DNA of 6,872 bases from assembly GCA_013202615.1 (NCBI GenBank), contig JABMRL010000075.1, positions 1 through 6,872 on the forward strand. Direction: 5' to 3'. Both the position numbers and the translations under genes were made by a program. Origin of the DNA: Dehalococcoidia bacterium. GTDB lineage: Bacteria; Chloroflexota; Dehalococcoidia; Dehalococcoidales; RBG-16-60-22. The number at the start of each line of letters is the position of its first letter. Positions within the stretch are counted from its first letter, which is position 1. Below the pieces are notes generated by a model that was not told the DNA's origin, made no database searches, and was given only the letters and a program-made list of their open reading frames with translations. Below are positions 5,674 through 6,872 of this stretch, in pieces.

Positions 5674-6513
5674 ATGGCAGTTAAAATCGTTACTGATAGC
5701 CTATCTGATATCACTGAAGATTTGGCGAAGGAGCTGGGGGTTACGGTAGTGCCACTCTATGTGCGGTTTGGCGAGGAGGTCTACCGGGATAGGGTGGAGA
5801 TAACTACTGATGAGTTCTACCATAAACTGGTTCATGGTAATATCCTCCCGACGACAACGCAGCCTTCGCCGGGTGATTTCCTCAATGTCTACAAGAAGCT
5901 GGCCAAAGAAACCGATGAGATTCTGGTTGTTGTTGTCTCCGGTATGCTCAGCGGTACCTATCAGTCGGCAATGCAGGCCAAGAGTATGATAGAGGATAAG
6001 TGCCGGATTGAAGTCATTGACTCAAGAAAAGTGGCCATGAGTCTGGGGTTGATAGTTGTTGAAGCCGCCAAAGCGGCCAAGGCCGGGGCAGACCTTGATA
6101 AGCTGGCTGACCTGGTGCGCAAAGCTATGCCCCGCTCACATCTCGTTATATATTTTGACACTCTCAAATATCTGGCCAAAGGGGGACGCATCGGTAAGGC
6201 GCAGGGGCTGCTGGGCGCAATGTTGTCCATAAAGCCGATACTTACCATCAAAGATGGTGAGATGGCTCCCCTGACCAGGCTAAGGTCTCTAGCGGCGGGT
6301 ATGGACTATCTATACAACTCTGTGACTGGCTTTTCTCATATTGAGACACTGGCGGTGGAGCACGCCACCACACCTGCCGAGGCGGACGGGTTGGTTGAGC
6401 GCCTCCGCTCGATTGTCTCCGAAGAGCGCATCTATCGGTCAACAGTTAGCCCGGTATTGGGTACATATGCCGGTCCCAATGCCATCGCGTTAACTGTCCT
6501 GGAGGCCGAATAG
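5674..6513 (+). CDS. DegV family fatty-acid-binding protein (FakB-like), first copy
   Basis: DegV/FakB proteins bind one fatty acid in a deep pocket and present its carboxylate to FakA for phosphorylation. From ATG 5674 the product has 279 residues, the normal length. Seen in order: VKIVTDSLSD (3-12), the PTTTQPSPGDF loop (59-69, Thr61/Thr62 near the expected carboxylate), SGMLSGTYQSA (89-99, Ser93 being the classic ligand residue), EVIDSRKVAMSLG (113-125), LKYLAKGGRIGKAQ (164-177) and GTYAGPNA (263-270). Family members commonly have His in this last motif (GTHxGP), where this protein has Tyr265. The start skips an in-frame TTG at 5662 that would add MYFH. It lies 17 nt after the FakA gene and 6 nt before a second DegV gene, so all three probably form one operon. 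The bound lipid cannot be told from sequence. Confidence 0.92.
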   Translation: MAVKIVTDSLSDITEDLAKELGVTVVPLYVRFGEEVYRDRVEITTDEFYHKLVHGNILPTTTQPSPGDFLNVYKKLAKETDEILVVVVSGMLSGTYQSAMQAKSMIEDKCRIEVIDSRKVAMSLGLIVVEAAKAAKAGADLDKLADLVRKAMPRSHLVIYFDTLKYLAKGGRIGKAQGLLGAMLSIKPILTIKDGEMAPLTRLRSLAAGMDYLYNSVTGFSHIETLAVEHATTPAEADGLVERLRSIVSEERIYRSTVSPVLGTYAGPNAIALTVLEAE

Positions 6514-6519
6514 GTATAA

Positions 6520-6872
6520 ATGCCCGTAAAGGTTGTTACCGACAGTGTCGCTGACCTGCCGTCTCAGGTGGTCGAGGAACTGGGGATTACGGTCGTTCCG
6601 CTCAATGTCCGCTTTGGCGAGAAGGTGTACCGCGACGGCATTGACCTGACCACCGAGCAGTTCTACGACAAGCTAGTGAACAGCAAAATCTTTCCGACCA
6701 CGGCAGTGCCTCCTCTAGGTGATTTTGTTAAGGTCTACGATAAGCTGGCTGAGGAGACAGACGAAATACTGGTCATCACTGTCTCTCATAAGCTTAGCGG
6801 TACCCCCGGAGCAGCGTTGCAAGCCGTGGAGCTGATGAAAAAGAAATGCCGGGTAGAGGTGATTGATTCACA
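6520..6872 (+). CDS. DegV family fatty-acid-binding protein (FakB-like), second copy, 3' truncated by window
   Basis: The first 117 residues are present and the frame is still open at the window edge; a full protein would need about 160 more. It opens with MPVKVVTDSVAD (1-12) and aligns without a gap to the upstream DegV protein, with 69 of 117 residues identical by hand count. Ser93 in LSGT (92-95) and Thr61 in PTTAVPP (59-65) are kept, but the flanking positions differ: DSxSD reads DSVAD, TTTQPSP reads TTAVPPL, and SGMLSGTY reads SHKLSGTP. ATG 6520 lies 6 nt after the stop of the first copy; the nearest Shine-Dalgarno options are AGGT at 6512-6515 (4 nt, close) and GGAGG at 6501-6505 (14 nt, far), so translation may depend on coupling. 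A tandem duplicate with altered fatty acid preference is the likely explanation. Confidence 0.9.
   Translation, partial: MPVKVVTDSVADLPSQVVEELGITVVPLNVRFGEKVYRDGIDLTTEQFYDKLVNSKIFPTTAVPPLGDFVKVYDKLAEETDEILVITVSHKLSGTPGAALQAVELMKKKCRVEVIDS

Noticed and set aside
1..6872. A previously undescribed multi-gene defence, mobile or secretion system
   Set aside because: All genes except one belong to well-known core families, and I saw no transposase, integrase, toxin, nuclease, CRISPR repeat or attachment site.

Overview
The window reads as ordinary chromosomal DNA from a moderately GC-rich bacterium. The gene order and protein wording (an arginine cluster with argG-argH, a four-cysteine ribosomal protein L28 divergent from a DAK2/FakA-type protein, then tandem DegV proteins) suggest Chloroflexota, probably Dehalococcoidia or a relative. 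That assignment rests on recalled family and gene-order resemblance, not on a search. A Gram-positive (Firmicutes-like) origin is the main alternative.

Left region (1-3691, all + strand): the last 38 codons of an argD-type aminotransferase, then an unrecognised membrane-anchored alpha/beta-hydrolase-like protein (161-1087), then argG (1102-2313) and argH (2315-3691). ArgD makes N-acetylornithine, while ArgG and ArgH turn citrulline plus aspartate into arginine plus fumarate, so this is an arginine biosynthesis cluster with one non-biosynthetic passenger. Spacing is 14 nt before argG and 1 nt between argG and argH, consistent with one transcript. A perfect TATAAT over the argD stop may give the passenger and argGH an internal promoter. 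A strong GC hairpin follows argH by 4 nt and also lies just beyond the convergent rpmB, so it may end transcription from both sides.

Middle region (3742-4024): rpmB on the - strand starts at a TTG supported by a strong Shine-Dalgarno sequence. The 94-nt gap to the next gene contains a credible sigma70-type promoter in each direction, with overlapping elements.

Right region (4025-6872, + strand): a FakA-like fatty-acid kinase (DAK2 domain, zinc-type middle domain, C-terminal domain), followed 17 nt later by a DegV/FakB-like fatty-acid-binding protein and 6 nt after that by a second, truncated at the window edge. Together they look like a fatty acid kinase module: FakB-type proteins hold the fatty acid and FakA phosphorylates it to acyl phosphate for phospholipid synthesis. 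The two DegV copies align without gaps over the shared 117 residues at about 59% identity (hand count), but the second differs at several residues flanking the expected ligand site.

I found no mobile element, CRISPR array, RNA gene or clearly new multi-gene system. The best leads are the hydrolase-like protein inside the arginine cluster and the diverged tandem DegV pair. No gap between genes exceeds 100 nt.
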